DNA of 64,000 bases from the NCBI RefSeq assembly GCF_001890765.1, contig NZ_KV878783.1:791625-855624 (forward strand), given 5' to 3'. The notes beneath the pieces were generated by a model. The model was not told the origin of the DNA and did not search any database. It saw only the letters and a program-made list of their open reading frames with translations. The translations under genes were made by a program, and so were the position numbers. The stretch comes from Spirulina major PCC 6313 (GTDB lineage Bacteria; Cyanobacteriota; Cyanobacteriia; Cyanobacteriales; Spirulinaceae). Position 1 is the first letter of the stretch. Every line of letters starts with the position of its first letter. Below are positions 37,869-45,509 of the stretch, piece by piece.

Positions 37869-38308
37869 AGGTCAATCGGCAGGATGCAAACGTCTATCCA
37901 TTGTGCCATTTCTCCCTACGCTTAGCCGGATTGGGTGCGATCGCCATGCTGTGCGATCGCACCCTGGAGTATAGACATCCCTAAGTTCAGGAATAGCCAG
38001 CCCCGCAAACCATCATTTTGATCGGAAATGATCAGGAATCAAAGTGATAGAAATATAGTGAAGATTGCGGATGATTAGTGATCAAAATGAAGCGAAGTTG
38101 GGCTAATCATTACCACTAATTTTCGAGATGTTCTCTAGTCTAATGTATGCAGAAATATCGCCTTGGGGGGCGAATCTGTACCACTTCTAAAAGTGGCCGG
38201 TAAACCGTGGGTTTTTGGAACTTGGATTCGCTTAACTGGTCAATACACACATCTCGAACAAAAACGAGAACACAACACAATCAACAGTAAAGACCAGGAG
38301 CCTCAATC
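37869..38308. other. 440-bp leader region of the barrel gene
   Basis: Divergent spacer between mutS and the outer-membrane barrel gene. It has two HIP1 sites 8 bp apart (37937-37960), a CCACTT-CTA-AAAGTGG hairpin (38179-38194), and AAACCGTGGGTTTTT soon after, which could be a weak leader terminator or attenuator. AGGAG precedes the ATG. No gene is supported. Confidence 0.4.
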
Positions 38309-38833
38309 ATGAAAAGCGTACTCTTCCACTCCACCGTCATGCTCGCCACCCTCTCTACCCTTCTCTTTTCCGGTCAATTTGCCCACGCTCAGTCCGTCGA
38401 AAAAGGAACCGATGCGGCCTATATTGGCGGTGGTTTATCTGCTGGCGTGACCAACGGTGGTCAAAACGGAGATGCAGCGAATCTAGGTGGAAATATCCAA
38501 GGGCGTTATCAAATTGAAGACACACCGGTTTCGGTGCGGGGCGCGATTTTATTCGGTGAAGAAACCAGCGCAATTATGCCGATGGTGTCCTACGATCTGC
38601 CCGTTGCTCAAAATACAAATGTCTATGTGGGTGCGGGGTATTCATTCGTTGAAGCAGACGGTCAACCCAGCCCCTTAGGGAATCGTGATTCCTTCATGGT
38701 TACGGTGGGCGGTGAATCCCAAGTGGCGGAAAATATTGTGGTCTATGGTGATGGCAAATGGGGCATTAATGCCTACGAAAACAGTTCAGCCGATGCCCTC
38801 AGTTTCCAAGCTGGTGTTGGTTACCGCTTTTAA
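38309..38833 (+). CDS. Outer-membrane beta-barrel protein (opacity-like)
   Basis: 174 residues with a signal peptide (KSVLFHSTVMLATLSTLLFS, cleavage near AHA-QS). The mature part is Gly-rich alternating beta strands (AAYIGGGLSAGVTNGG, GNIQGRYQIEDTPVSVRGAI, NVYVGAGYSF, ADALSFQAGVGYRF) ending in phenylalanine, the usual C-terminal signal of outer-membrane barrels. Probably an eight-stranded barrel. Function unknown. The long 5' leader and strong AGGAG suggest regulated, high expression. A terminator follows. Confidence 0.82.
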   Translation: MKSVLFHSTVMLATLSTLLFSGQFAHAQSVEKGTDAAYIGGGLSAGVTNGGQNGDAANLGGNIQGRYQIEDTPVSVRGAILFGEETSAIMPMVSYDLPVAQNTNVYVGAGYSFVEADGQPSPLGNRDSFMVTVGGESQVAENIVVYGDGKWGINAYENSSADALSFQAGVGYRF

Positions 38834-38896
38834 TTGACATCATTCCCCTGCGAATTTCTCCGCTGTCCTTGAACATCATAACTCTCCCAAATCTAG

Positions 38897-38920
38897 AAAC
38901 CGAGCATTGCTCGGTTTTTT
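38897..38920 (+). terminator. Intrinsic terminator after the barrel gene
   Basis: AAACCGAGC-ATT-GCTCGGTTTTTT: 8-bp stem with T6. Confidence 0.92.
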
Positions 38921-39022
38921 CTTGTTTAGCCGCCGAATGGTTCAACGATAATCGCAATTTCTCATCACAAGGGGTTAAGCATTGAATCCGGTCATTGAAA
39001 ATGCTCTCAACCTGTGGTTATC

Positions 39023-39254
39023 GTAGCGAGCAAGATGCTACAGAGCTATGCGTAGCGAGCAAGATGCTACAGAGCTATGCGTAGCGAGCAAGACGCTACA
39101 GAGCTATGCGTAGCGAGCAAGATGCTACAGAGCTATGCGTAGCGAGCAAGACGCTACAGAGCTATGCGTAGCGAGCAAGATGCTACAGAGCTATGCGTAG
39201 CGAGCAAGACGCTACAGAGCTATGCGTAGCGAGCAAGATGCTCGCACTACAGAA
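39023..39254 (+). repeat. Eight tandem copies of a 29-bp hairpin repeat
   Basis: Unit GTAGCGAGCAAGAYGCTACAGAGCTATGC starts at 39023, 39052, 39081, 39110, 39139, 39168, 39197 and 39226. The Y position reads T, T, C, T, C, T, C, T. The last copy changes into the standard GCGAGC-AAGAT-GCTCGC-ACTACAG hairpin. There is no spacer between units, so it is not CRISPR. Confidence 0.95.
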
Positions 39255-39320
39255 TTACCGGATTGATTGCTGAAGTTCCATAGGCTGTTGGGGTTGGAGG
39301 GCGATCGCACCCCAACCCCC

Positions 39321-39344
39321 AAAAAAATCCCCCGTGTGGGGGAT
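39321..39344 (-). terminator. Terminator of the ferrochelatase-family gene
   Basis: Read on the minus strand: ATCCCCC-ACAC-GGGGGATTTTTTT, a strong stem plus T7, just beyond the stop codon at 39367. Confidence 0.88.
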
Positions 39345-39366
39345 AGTCAGGGAGTCGAAACCTCCG

Positions 39367-40548
39367 TTAGTGGTGGTGATGGTCGTGGTCGTGACTGTGG
39401 TCGTGACTGTGGTCGTGGCCGTGGCTGTGCCCGTGATCTTCGTAGAGTTTGGGAATGAAGGTCAGGGGGGCGTTTTGAGCCGCTGCGGTTTCGTTGAGCA
39501 GGGCTTCGATTTGGGGGTTAGCCCAACGGGCCGCCATCGCCATAAATTCCGGGTGGTCGTTGACGCAGGGCATCCGCACGTAGGTGACGTGGGGGGCGGT
39601 GCGTTTGAGGCCGCTGGTGATGTGGTCAACGTCGAGGATGGTTTCGTGGTTTTCCGTGGCGAACCCGATGGGCATCATTACGATCGCAGTCGCGCCGAGA
39701 TCAATTAAGTTCTTGGCGGCCAACTCGGCGTTGGGTTGCGTCCAGTCAATTAAGGGGGTGTCGTGATTGAGCCAGCCGACGGAAATCAGCGGGTATTTAT
39801 TGATCAATTTCGCCCGCACGGCTTCGTAGAGGGCTTCGCTTTCCATGATGCCGGAGGTGAAGCCTTTGGCCTTGTGAGGGCAGCCGTGGTTGAGCAGGAT
39901 GATCCCGGTTTGCGAGGGGAGGTGAGCGACTTCGAGGTCTTGGCGGATTTTGGATTCCACCATCCGGGCCAAGAGATCGATGTAGTCGGGTTCGTTGTAG
40001 AACGAGGGAATGTAGCGCGTGCCGTCGAGCCAGCCTTCGCGTTGGGTGTCGAGTTTGGTGAGGGCATCGTTAACCTGTTCGACGGCGATGCCGCTGGTGA
40101 AGATGGAATCCACCACGAGGAGGGGATAAATCAGCAGCTTGGTGAAGCCTTCCGCTTTAATTTGGGCGAGGACTTGCTCTGGGAGATAGGGGGCGCAGAA
40201 GTTAAAGGCTTTGAAGACTTTGATGCGATCGCCCCAGGTCTGTTTCAGTTCGCGCTCAATGCCCGCCCGTTGGTGTTCAAAAATATGGTTATGGGGCGAG
40301 ACAAATTGGCCATGCTGATGGCTCCATTCGTGGAGGTCGAAGATGGCTAGGAGTTTCGCGAGGGGCGGATAAAGCCAGGTGGGGACGGGGGCGAATTTGG
40401 CCGTTAGCAGGTTGAGGGCTTGTTCGTTATAGTTGGCAAAGTCTTCGTAGCTTTCAACTTCACCGTAGCCCATGAGCAGGACGGCAACGCGATCGCTGTC
40501 AGATTCGGTCAGAGGAGTTTGTTGAGATTTTTCCGGAGTTGCAACCAC
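39367..40548 (-). CDS. Ferrochelatase-family protein with C-terminal histidine tail
   Basis: 393 residues. The body looks like a two-domain class II chelatase (VLLMGYGEVESYEDFANYNE; KLLIYPLLVVDSIFTSG; GIILLNHGCPHKAKGFTSG; MPIGFATENHETILDVDHI). It lacks the chlorophyll-binding C-terminal segment of the usual cyanobacterial HemH. Instead it ends in ~20 residues of alternating His with Asp/Ser/Gly, a metal-binding tail. So it may insert or store another metal, or be a second ferrochelatase. The start is GTG 40548, only 24 bp from a divergent hydrolase gene. Confidence 0.8.
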   Translation of the reverse strand: MVATPEKSQQTPLTESDSDRVAVLLMGYGEVESYEDFANYNEQALNLLTAKFAPVPTWLYPPLAKLLAIFDLHEWSHQHGQFVSPHNHIFEHQRAGIERELKQTWGDRIKVFKAFNFCAPYLPEQVLAQIKAEGFTKLLIYPLLVVDSIFTSGIAVEQVNDALTKLDTQREGWLDGTRYIPSFYNEPDYIDLLARMVESKIRQDLEVAHLPSQTGIILLNHGCPHKAKGFTSGIMESEALYEAVRAKLINKYPLISVGWLNHDTPLIDWTQPNAELAAKNLIDLGATAIVMMPIGFATENHETILDVDHITSGLKRTAPHVTYVRMPCVNDHPEFMAMAARWANPQIEALLNETAAAQNAPLTFIPKLYEDHGHSHGHDHSHDHSHDHDHHHH

Positions 40549-40572
40549 AGTATTTTCGTAGGTAGGGTTCCA

Positions 40573-41103
40573 TTGTCCTTGATCTTACTCTGTCCTGGCT
40601 TTAACCCCCCAGGGGGGACAGCCCAATTTCGAGCCAATCTTCAGGATTTATCTAGATTTGCTGACTTGGATCTGCTGACAGTTCCGACTGGGACGATCGC
40701 CCCCTACGATGGCGGCAAAATCGTTGAATTTCTCAAAACCCACAGGAATCCTGATCCCATCACATTGATCGGTTTTAGTGCGGGGGTGGTGGGTGCGATC
40801 GCTGCTGCCCACCGCTGGCAACAACAGGGGGGAACCATTACCCAACTGATCGCCCTCGATGGCTGGGGTGTGCCGCTGGTGGGGGATTTCCCGATCTATC
40901 GCCTCAGTCACGACTGGACGACCCATTGGCAATCGTTCCCCCTAGGGATGGGGTCGCGCAATTTCTACGCCGATCCGCCGGTGGAGCATTTGGAACTGTG
41001 GGCCAATCCTGCCCAGGTGCAGGGCTGGGTTGAACAGGGTTGGGGGCAACGGGAGCGACTGAGTGCGATCGCCTTTATCGCCCAACTCCTCGCCCTACAT
41101 TGA
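40573..41103 (+). CDS. Small alpha/beta-hydrolase-like protein
   Basis: 176 residues beginning at TTG 40573 (SLILLCPGFNPPGG), with AGGG five bases upstream. The nucleophile elbow is LIGFSAGVVGAI and the fold text (LIALDGWGVPLVGDFPIYRL) fits a compact hydrolase or thioesterase. The acid and histidine are not certain. Divergent from the His-tail chelatase-like gene, with only 24 bp between starts, so their promoters must overlap coding sequence. Confidence 0.75.
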   Translation: MSLILLCPGFNPPGGTAQFRANLQDLSRFADLDLLTVPTGTIAPYDGGKIVEFLKTHRNPDPITLIGFSAGVVGAIAAAHRWQQQGGTITQLIALDGWGVPLVGDFPIYRLSHDWTTHWQSFPLGMGSRNFYADPPVEHLELWANPAQVQGWVEQGWGQRERLSAIAFIAQLLALH

Positions 41104-41202
41104 TGAACTGGGGCCAAGGATCGGGGAATCGTCTCTAGCCCAAACTAACGCCACCCTTAAGGCGGTTAATTCAGAATCTATTCAAAAACTATAGTTAATC
41201 TA

Positions 41203-41232
41203 TTGACAATTTAAAAATTCTTACGCTATTCT
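41203..41232 (+). promoter_or_regulatory. Sigma-70-type promoter
   Basis: TTGACA (41203-41208), 18-bp spacer, TATTCT (41227-41232), about 28 bp before the ATG at 41261. The best-matching housekeeping promoter seen in the window. Confidence 0.65.
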
Positions 41233-41260
41233 ATATTCATACTAAACAAGAGATTCACCC

Positions 41261-41635
41261 ATGACATTCGCAAACTATCAAAAGACAATGGAAGATACTC
41301 TACTCACCTTTACCGGCCACGATGAGCAGTACATTAAAACCAATCAGTATGATGATGCGTGGGTGCTGAGCGCAGAGCGGGCCAGCCAGTGCCAATACTT
41401 GGTGTGTTGTCATTCCCAAGGGGCGCACAAAGGAACAGCATTCTGTGTGGGCCGGGTGAGCCAGATCCAAGCCAAAAATCCTGAAGATGCAAAAACACGG
41501 TATGCCATCTGCATCAGCGAGTATGCCCCTATTCATCTGCCTAATGTTTGGGATGGTGGTCAAAATCCTGTGCGCTATGTGAACTTGCAGGACTTAGGCA
41601 TTGATCCTGCCTCCCTGAGGTTTGAAACCCTCTAG
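41261..41635 (+). CDS. Hypothetical protein, tandem paralogue 1 (124 aa)
   Basis: Family not recognised. Nearly the same as the next gene over ~115 residues: MEDTLLTFTGHDEQYIKTNQ, SQCQYLVCCHSQGAHKGTAF, YAPIHLPNVWDGGQNPVRYV. It ends right after GIDPASLRFETL and so lacks the C-terminal tail of paralogue 2. The start at 41261 is favoured by AAGAG upstream and the promoter; ATG 41288 is the alternative. No membrane segment; three conserved cysteines. It may act with, or be a shortened copy of, its neighbour. Confidence 0.75.
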   Translation: MTFANYQKTMEDTLLTFTGHDEQYIKTNQYDDAWVLSAERASQCQYLVCCHSQGAHKGTAFCVGRVSQIQAKNPEDAKTRYAICISEYAPIHLPNVWDGGQNPVRYVNLQDLGIDPASLRFETL

Positions 41636-41778
41636 GCATAACGATGGTTGTAAAACTGTCAGAACATCATTCGGTAATGCTGTGAGCTTGGCTGCTCTGC
41701 GATCCGACCCCATGACTTAGCGGACAGCCAAACCACGGGATTACCCAATCGGTTATATTCATTCGCGATAAACATTGT

Positions 41779-42249
41779 ATGGAAGATACTCTACTCACCT
41801 TCACCAGCCACGATGAGCAGTACATTAAAGCGAATCATTATGATGACGCTTGGACACTGAATGAAAAGCGGGCCAGCAATTGCAAATATTTGGTCTGTTG
41901 CTATTCCCAAGGGGCAAAGAAAGGGACGGCGTTTTGTGTGGGCTTGATTAGTTATTTAGCAGAAGTGCCGACCCCCGACCATGAAAAAACACGCTACGCC
42001 ATCCACATCACGGATTACGCCCCGATTGATCGGCCGGATACGTGGGATGGGGGACGGTTTCCGGTGCGTTATGTGGCGTTGGCGGATTTGGGGATTGATT
42101 TAGAATCCCTCACGTTTGAATCGCTCCGAACACCGGCGATCGCACCCCTAGACACGATTCCCCCGCTCACCATTGCCCAAGCGAAAGAAGGCCTCGCGAA
42201 ACAATTTGGTGTAGAGCCAGAGCAAATTGAGATCGTGATTAAAGGGTAG
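41779..42249 (+). CDS. Hypothetical protein, tandem paralogue 2 (156 aa)
   Basis: Copy of the preceding gene (MEDTLLTFTSHDEQYIKANH, NCKYLVCCYSQGAKKGTAF, YAPIDRPDTWDGGRFPVRYV). It has an extra ~40-residue C-terminal tail with a small motif, LTIAQAKEGLAKQFGVEPEQIEIVIKG-like in arrangement (residues ~128-156), separated by a Pro/Ala linker. I have seen similar tails on unrelated bacterial proteins, but no function can be given. A terminator follows at 42260. Confidence 0.78.
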   Translation: MEDTLLTFTSHDEQYIKANHYDDAWTLNEKRASNCKYLVCCYSQGAKKGTAFCVGLISYLAEVPTPDHEKTRYAIHITDYAPIDRPDTWDGGRFPVRYVALADLGIDLESLTFESLRTPAIAPLDTIPPLTIAQAKEGLAKQFGVEPEQIEIVIKG

Positions 42250-42259
42250 TGTGATCTTG

Positions 42260-42292
42260 AAACCCCTCAACGTTAGCCGTTGAAGGGTTTTT
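42260..42292. terminator. Intrinsic terminator
   Basis: AAACCCCTCAACG-TTAGC-CGTTGAAGGGTTTTT, a stem with one internal mismatch and T5, directly after paralogue 2 and facing the minus-strand TerB-like gene. Confidence 0.85.
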
Positions 42293-42359
42293 AAGCATTA
42301 GGCATGGGCAGGAATTGGCGGATCAGGTGCTCAACTCTAGGATGGACTCGATCCAACGA

Positions 42360-42812
42360 TTAGCCGCGATTTTTAATCAGCATGACCTGAATGACTTGAT
42401 TGACAAGGGTTGGGTCAAGCTCGAAAGAGCGGGCGAGACTGCTGAGGAGGTCTTCCTCTTCTTGGCTCACTTCCCCATCCGCGAGAACGAGATCGGTAGC
42501 GATCGCAAAAGCTGTTTCATACAAATCGTGGGGTAAGGTCGCGATCGCCGCCTCAAACAACACCCCCGAACCCTCCCGGCGCAAAATCCCACAGAGATTA
42601 TCAAACATCCGACGCATCACATCTTCGGAATAACTCCGAAACAAGCGCATCCGTAACAGCGTAATATTAAGCAGCCGCACCTCATCATCCGCTAAATACC
42701 CGTCCGCTGCGACCACCAACAACATAATGGCGGCAAACCCTTCCGCCGGGCCAAGGCTTAATTGACTTTTCTGCAAGCTGTCATTTTTGCGAAACGCATC
42801 AAAGAGACCCAT
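42360..42812 (-). CDS. TerB-like protein
   Basis: 150 residues, all helical, with the two TerB-type acidic helix-pair signatures LLVVAADGYLADDEVRLL and ATDLVLADGEVSQEEEDLL. TerB relatives bind divalent metals and appear in stress and membrane-linked systems; the name comes from tellurite-resistance operons, but stand-alone copies need not act there. No other ter genes are near. It lies 78 bp upstream-facing from the aminopeptidase gene end. Confidence 0.85.
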   Translation of the reverse strand: MGLFDAFRKNDSLQKSQLSLGPAEGFAAIMLLVVAADGYLADDEVRLLNITLLRMRLFRSYSEDVMRRMFDNLCGILRREGSGVLFEAAIATLPHDLYETAFAIATDLVLADGEVSQEEEDLLSSLARSFELDPTLVNQVIQVMLIKNRG

Positions 42813-42890
42813 TTGTGACTGCTCTCCAACATCTAAAATTGAATCTATCCTGGCCGATAGTTTGGCAAAATGGTCAAAATATTAAGTTCT

Positions 42891-44249
42891 TTAAACCGCT
42901 GCCATTCGCGCTTCAATGGCATCAATCCGCGTCGGTAAACCCGCCGTCAGCACCGTTGCCCCCGTATCCGTAACCCACACTTCATCCTCAATGCGGATGC
43001 CACGCACGTCTGCAAATTCCGCCAAGCGATCCCAGTTGATCAGGGCCTTTTGTTGGGCGGTGGCAGCGTTGAGGAGGGCGGGGATTTGGTAGAAACCGGG
43101 TTCAATGGTGACGACCATGCCCGCTTGGAGGGGGCGATCGAGACGAAGATACCGCCAACTGGGGCGATCGCACCGTGTTCGGCCCGACCCGTAGCCCGCC
43201 CAATCGCCAAACTCTTCGAGATCATGAACATCCAACCCCACCAAATGCCCCACCCCATGGGGAAAAAACAACGCCGTCACATCCAACGTGTCCACCTTTT
43301 CCCCCGTACCCTGCAAAACACCAAGATCCAACAAGCCCGCCGTCATCGTGTCGAGGGCCAGGCGGTGAATGTCGCTAAACTCCACCCCCGGAGCGATCGC
43401 ATCAATACAGGCATCATGGGCAGCGAGGACAATCTCATAGATCGCCCGTTGACGCTCGGAAAAGCGGCCCGTTACGGGGAGGGTGCGGGTGATGTCAGCG
43501 GCCCAGCCTTGGGGAGTTTCTGCGCCGAGGTCGATCAGCAGCAGATCGCCGGGGTTGAGGGGGTGGGGGGATGTGTCGGCGTGGAGAATTTCGCCGTGGG
43601 TGGTGACGATGCTGGGGTAGGGGGTGGCCATCCCGGCGGCGGTGACGATCGCTTCCATCGCGCCGCGCACTTCGGCTTCTTTTTCCGCGTAGGGGATTGT
43701 TTGCAGGCCGATCAGGTGGGCTTCCATGGCGATTTGGGCGGCTTGTTGGAGTTCTGCGATCGCCCATTCGTCATGACAGAGGCGCAGAGTAATAATCGCT
43801 TGGGCCAGGGCGCGATCGCAATCCGGGCAGTCCGGCAGGGGTAAAATTGGCCGCCCCAAACAGGCCCCTTGTTTTTGGCGCGTTGCCGGATCGAGGGCCG
43901 CCACCGTTGCCCCGTGGGGAAAGCGTTCCGGCAGTTGAGAAAGGGGAAAATGCGCCGCCGCGCCGATCTGTGCCGCCAACACCGCCCGGCTGGGGAGTTC
44001 GCCGAGCCACAGGGCCGCACTGGCTGGCGGTTCATCATAAAACAGTTCTAAATCTCCTTCAATCAGACCAATCACCGCCCCCTCAATGGCTTGACCGGCA
44101 AAGTAGAGAAACGAACTGCTGGCCCGAAACGGATACCGATTGGCCGCAAAATTTCGCATCGGGGCTTCCCCGGCCCACAGCAAGACAGGATCGCTTAATT
44201 GAGTCGCTAGGTCACGGCGACGTTCGTGCAAAATACTGGGGTAGTCCAT
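42891..44249 (-). CDS. pepP: Xaa-Pro aminopeptidase (M24 family)
   Basis: 452 residues. Removes N-terminal residues preceding proline, using two metal ions. The pita-bread domain has the five expected ligands: two Asp in LIDLGAETPQGWAADITRT, His in FFPHGVGHLVGLDVHD, Glu in VTIEPGFY and Glu in RIEDEVWV. The N-terminal ~170 residues form the AMP-N domain. The start is ATG 44249 (MDYPSILHERR); 27 upstream residues of open frame are not typical. Divergent from the SPFH gene. Confidence 0.94.
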   Translation of the reverse strand: MDYPSILHERRRDLATQLSDPVLLWAGEAPMRNFAANRYPFRASSSFLYFAGQAIEGAVIGLIEGDLELFYDEPPASAALWLGELPSRAVLAAQIGAAAHFPLSQLPERFPHGATVAALDPATRQKQGACLGRPILPLPDCPDCDRALAQAIITLRLCHDEWAIAELQQAAQIAMEAHLIGLQTIPYAEKEAEVRGAMEAIVTAAGMATPYPSIVTTHGEILHADTSPHPLNPGDLLLIDLGAETPQGWAADITRTLPVTGRFSERQRAIYEIVLAAHDACIDAIAPGVEFSDIHRLALDTMTAGLLDLGVLQGTGEKVDTLDVTALFFPHGVGHLVGLDVHDLEEFGDWAGYGSGRTRCDRPSWRYLRLDRPLQAGMVVTIEPGFYQIPALLNAATAQQKALINWDRLAEFADVRGIRIEDEVWVTDTGATVLTAGLPTRIDAIEARMAAV

Positions 44250-44412
44250 CGTTCTATTGCTGCTGATATCATCCAAAACCCGCAGAGTTCGGGCATTATG
44301 CCGTGGAAGTCTCCCGGAGGTGATCCCCATGACGGCCCTTCCTGATCGCCGAAGGGGCGATCGCTTTTCTGCTATACCTTAAGCTAAGGCAAATCCGTTG
44401 AGGCTGTCGGCC

Positions 44413-45315
44413 ATGGAATCATTAATTTATCTCTTTGTCCCGATGGTGCTCGGCACAGCATTCACGCTGATGAACTCGATCAAGATCATCAACGAAGGCA
44501 ACGAAGCCCTCGTTGAACGTTTTGGTCAGTACAGCCGCAAGTTGAATCCCGGCTTAAACATTGTCTTACCGGTTCTAGAAACCATTGTTGTCGAAGAAAC
44601 CACCCGCGAAAAAGTTCTGGGGATTGAACCCCAATATGCGATCACCAAAGATAACGTCTCGCTGAAAGTGGACGCGGTGGTGTATTGGCAAATCATTGAC
44701 CTCGAACGGACGTTTTATGTGGTGGAGGATATTAAAAAGGCCATTGAGAACTTGGTGTTAACCACCTTGCGATCGGCGATCGGTCGCCTCAAACTGGAAG
44801 AAACCTATTCATCCCGCGACAAAATCAATCAATCTCTCCTTGAACAATTGGACGAGGCGACGGCTAATTGGGGGGTGAAGGTAACCCGGATTGAGGTGCG
44901 GGAAATTTCCCCGGCGAAAAATGTGATGGATTCCCTGGAGTTAGAGCGGGCGGCGGAAAGTAAAAAACGCGCCGAAATTGCGGAAACGGAAGGGATTGTA
45001 CAATCCATTGAATTGTTATCAGCGGTGTTGAAAACGAAACCCGATGCGAAACGAGTTTTGGAATTTTTGGTGGCGCAACGGTATGTAGAAGCGAATGAAA
45101 AGCTGGGCAGTAGTCCGAATTCAAAAGTGCTGTTTATGGACCCGAAAGCGTTGAATGAGGCGATGCATGGTTTGATGGGGCAAAATCGCTATGCCAATCC
45201 GTCAGAGTTTCACGATGTCACCGCTGAATCTCCCGCAGTGGCTCCTGCCAATCCGCCGCAGCCGCAGCCGGAGAATGGATCGACGGCTCCGAACACCCCA
45301 ACCCATGAGGCTTGA
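44413..45315 (+). CDS. SPFH/Band 7 (stomatin-like) membrane protein
   Basis: 300 residues. One N-terminal membrane anchor (LIYLFVPMVLGTAFTLM), then a Band 7 domain (KIINEGNEALVERFGQYSRK; AITKDNVSLKVDAVVYWQI) and a coiled coil (LELERAAESKKRAEIAETEG) that drives ring formation. The tail is Pro/Asn-rich. Such proteins organise membrane microdomains and chaperone membrane complexes. ATG 44413 is preferred to TTG 44398. Confidence 0.93.
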   Translation: MESLIYLFVPMVLGTAFTLMNSIKIINEGNEALVERFGQYSRKLNPGLNIVLPVLETIVVEETTREKVLGIEPQYAITKDNVSLKVDAVVYWQIIDLERTFYVVEDIKKAIENLVLTTLRSAIGRLKLEETYSSRDKINQSLLEQLDEATANWGVKVTRIEVREISPAKNVMDSLELERAAESKKRAEIAETEGIVQSIELLSAVLKTKPDAKRVLEFLVAQRYVEANEKLGSSPNSKVLFMDPKALNEAMHGLMGQNRYANPSEFHDVTAESPAVAPANPPQPQPENGSTAPNTPTHEA

Positions 45316-45509
45316 TCGGGGGGGGGATTTGGAGCGATCGCTTCCCCCCAATTAAAATTCTGCGATAGGGTAGACATAATTGTTGCTTAGCCTTGCGCCT
45401 CTGGTGGCCGGATTTGACACCCCGATCGGGTCTGTGGCTCTTGTCGTATTTATTCCGGTGTGAATTGGGCGTGAAAACCCGGCCAGGAGAGGCAAAGACA
45501 TCTTTATTT

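Noticed and set aside
39023-39254. 29-bp repeats with CRISPR-like unit length
   Set aside because: There are no spacers between units and no cas genes nearby; it is a simple tandem array of a hairpin element.
39334-39708. Plus-strand Val-rich frame opposite the chelatase-like gene
   Set aside because: It is the complement of the histidine tail codons and the real gene is on the minus strand.
43050-43844. Long plus-strand frame of 264 codons
   Set aside because: Antisense to pepP, whose metal ligands are all intact; GC-rich coding often leaves long antisense frames. The same applies to 2194-2982, 35445-36068 and 39763-40350.
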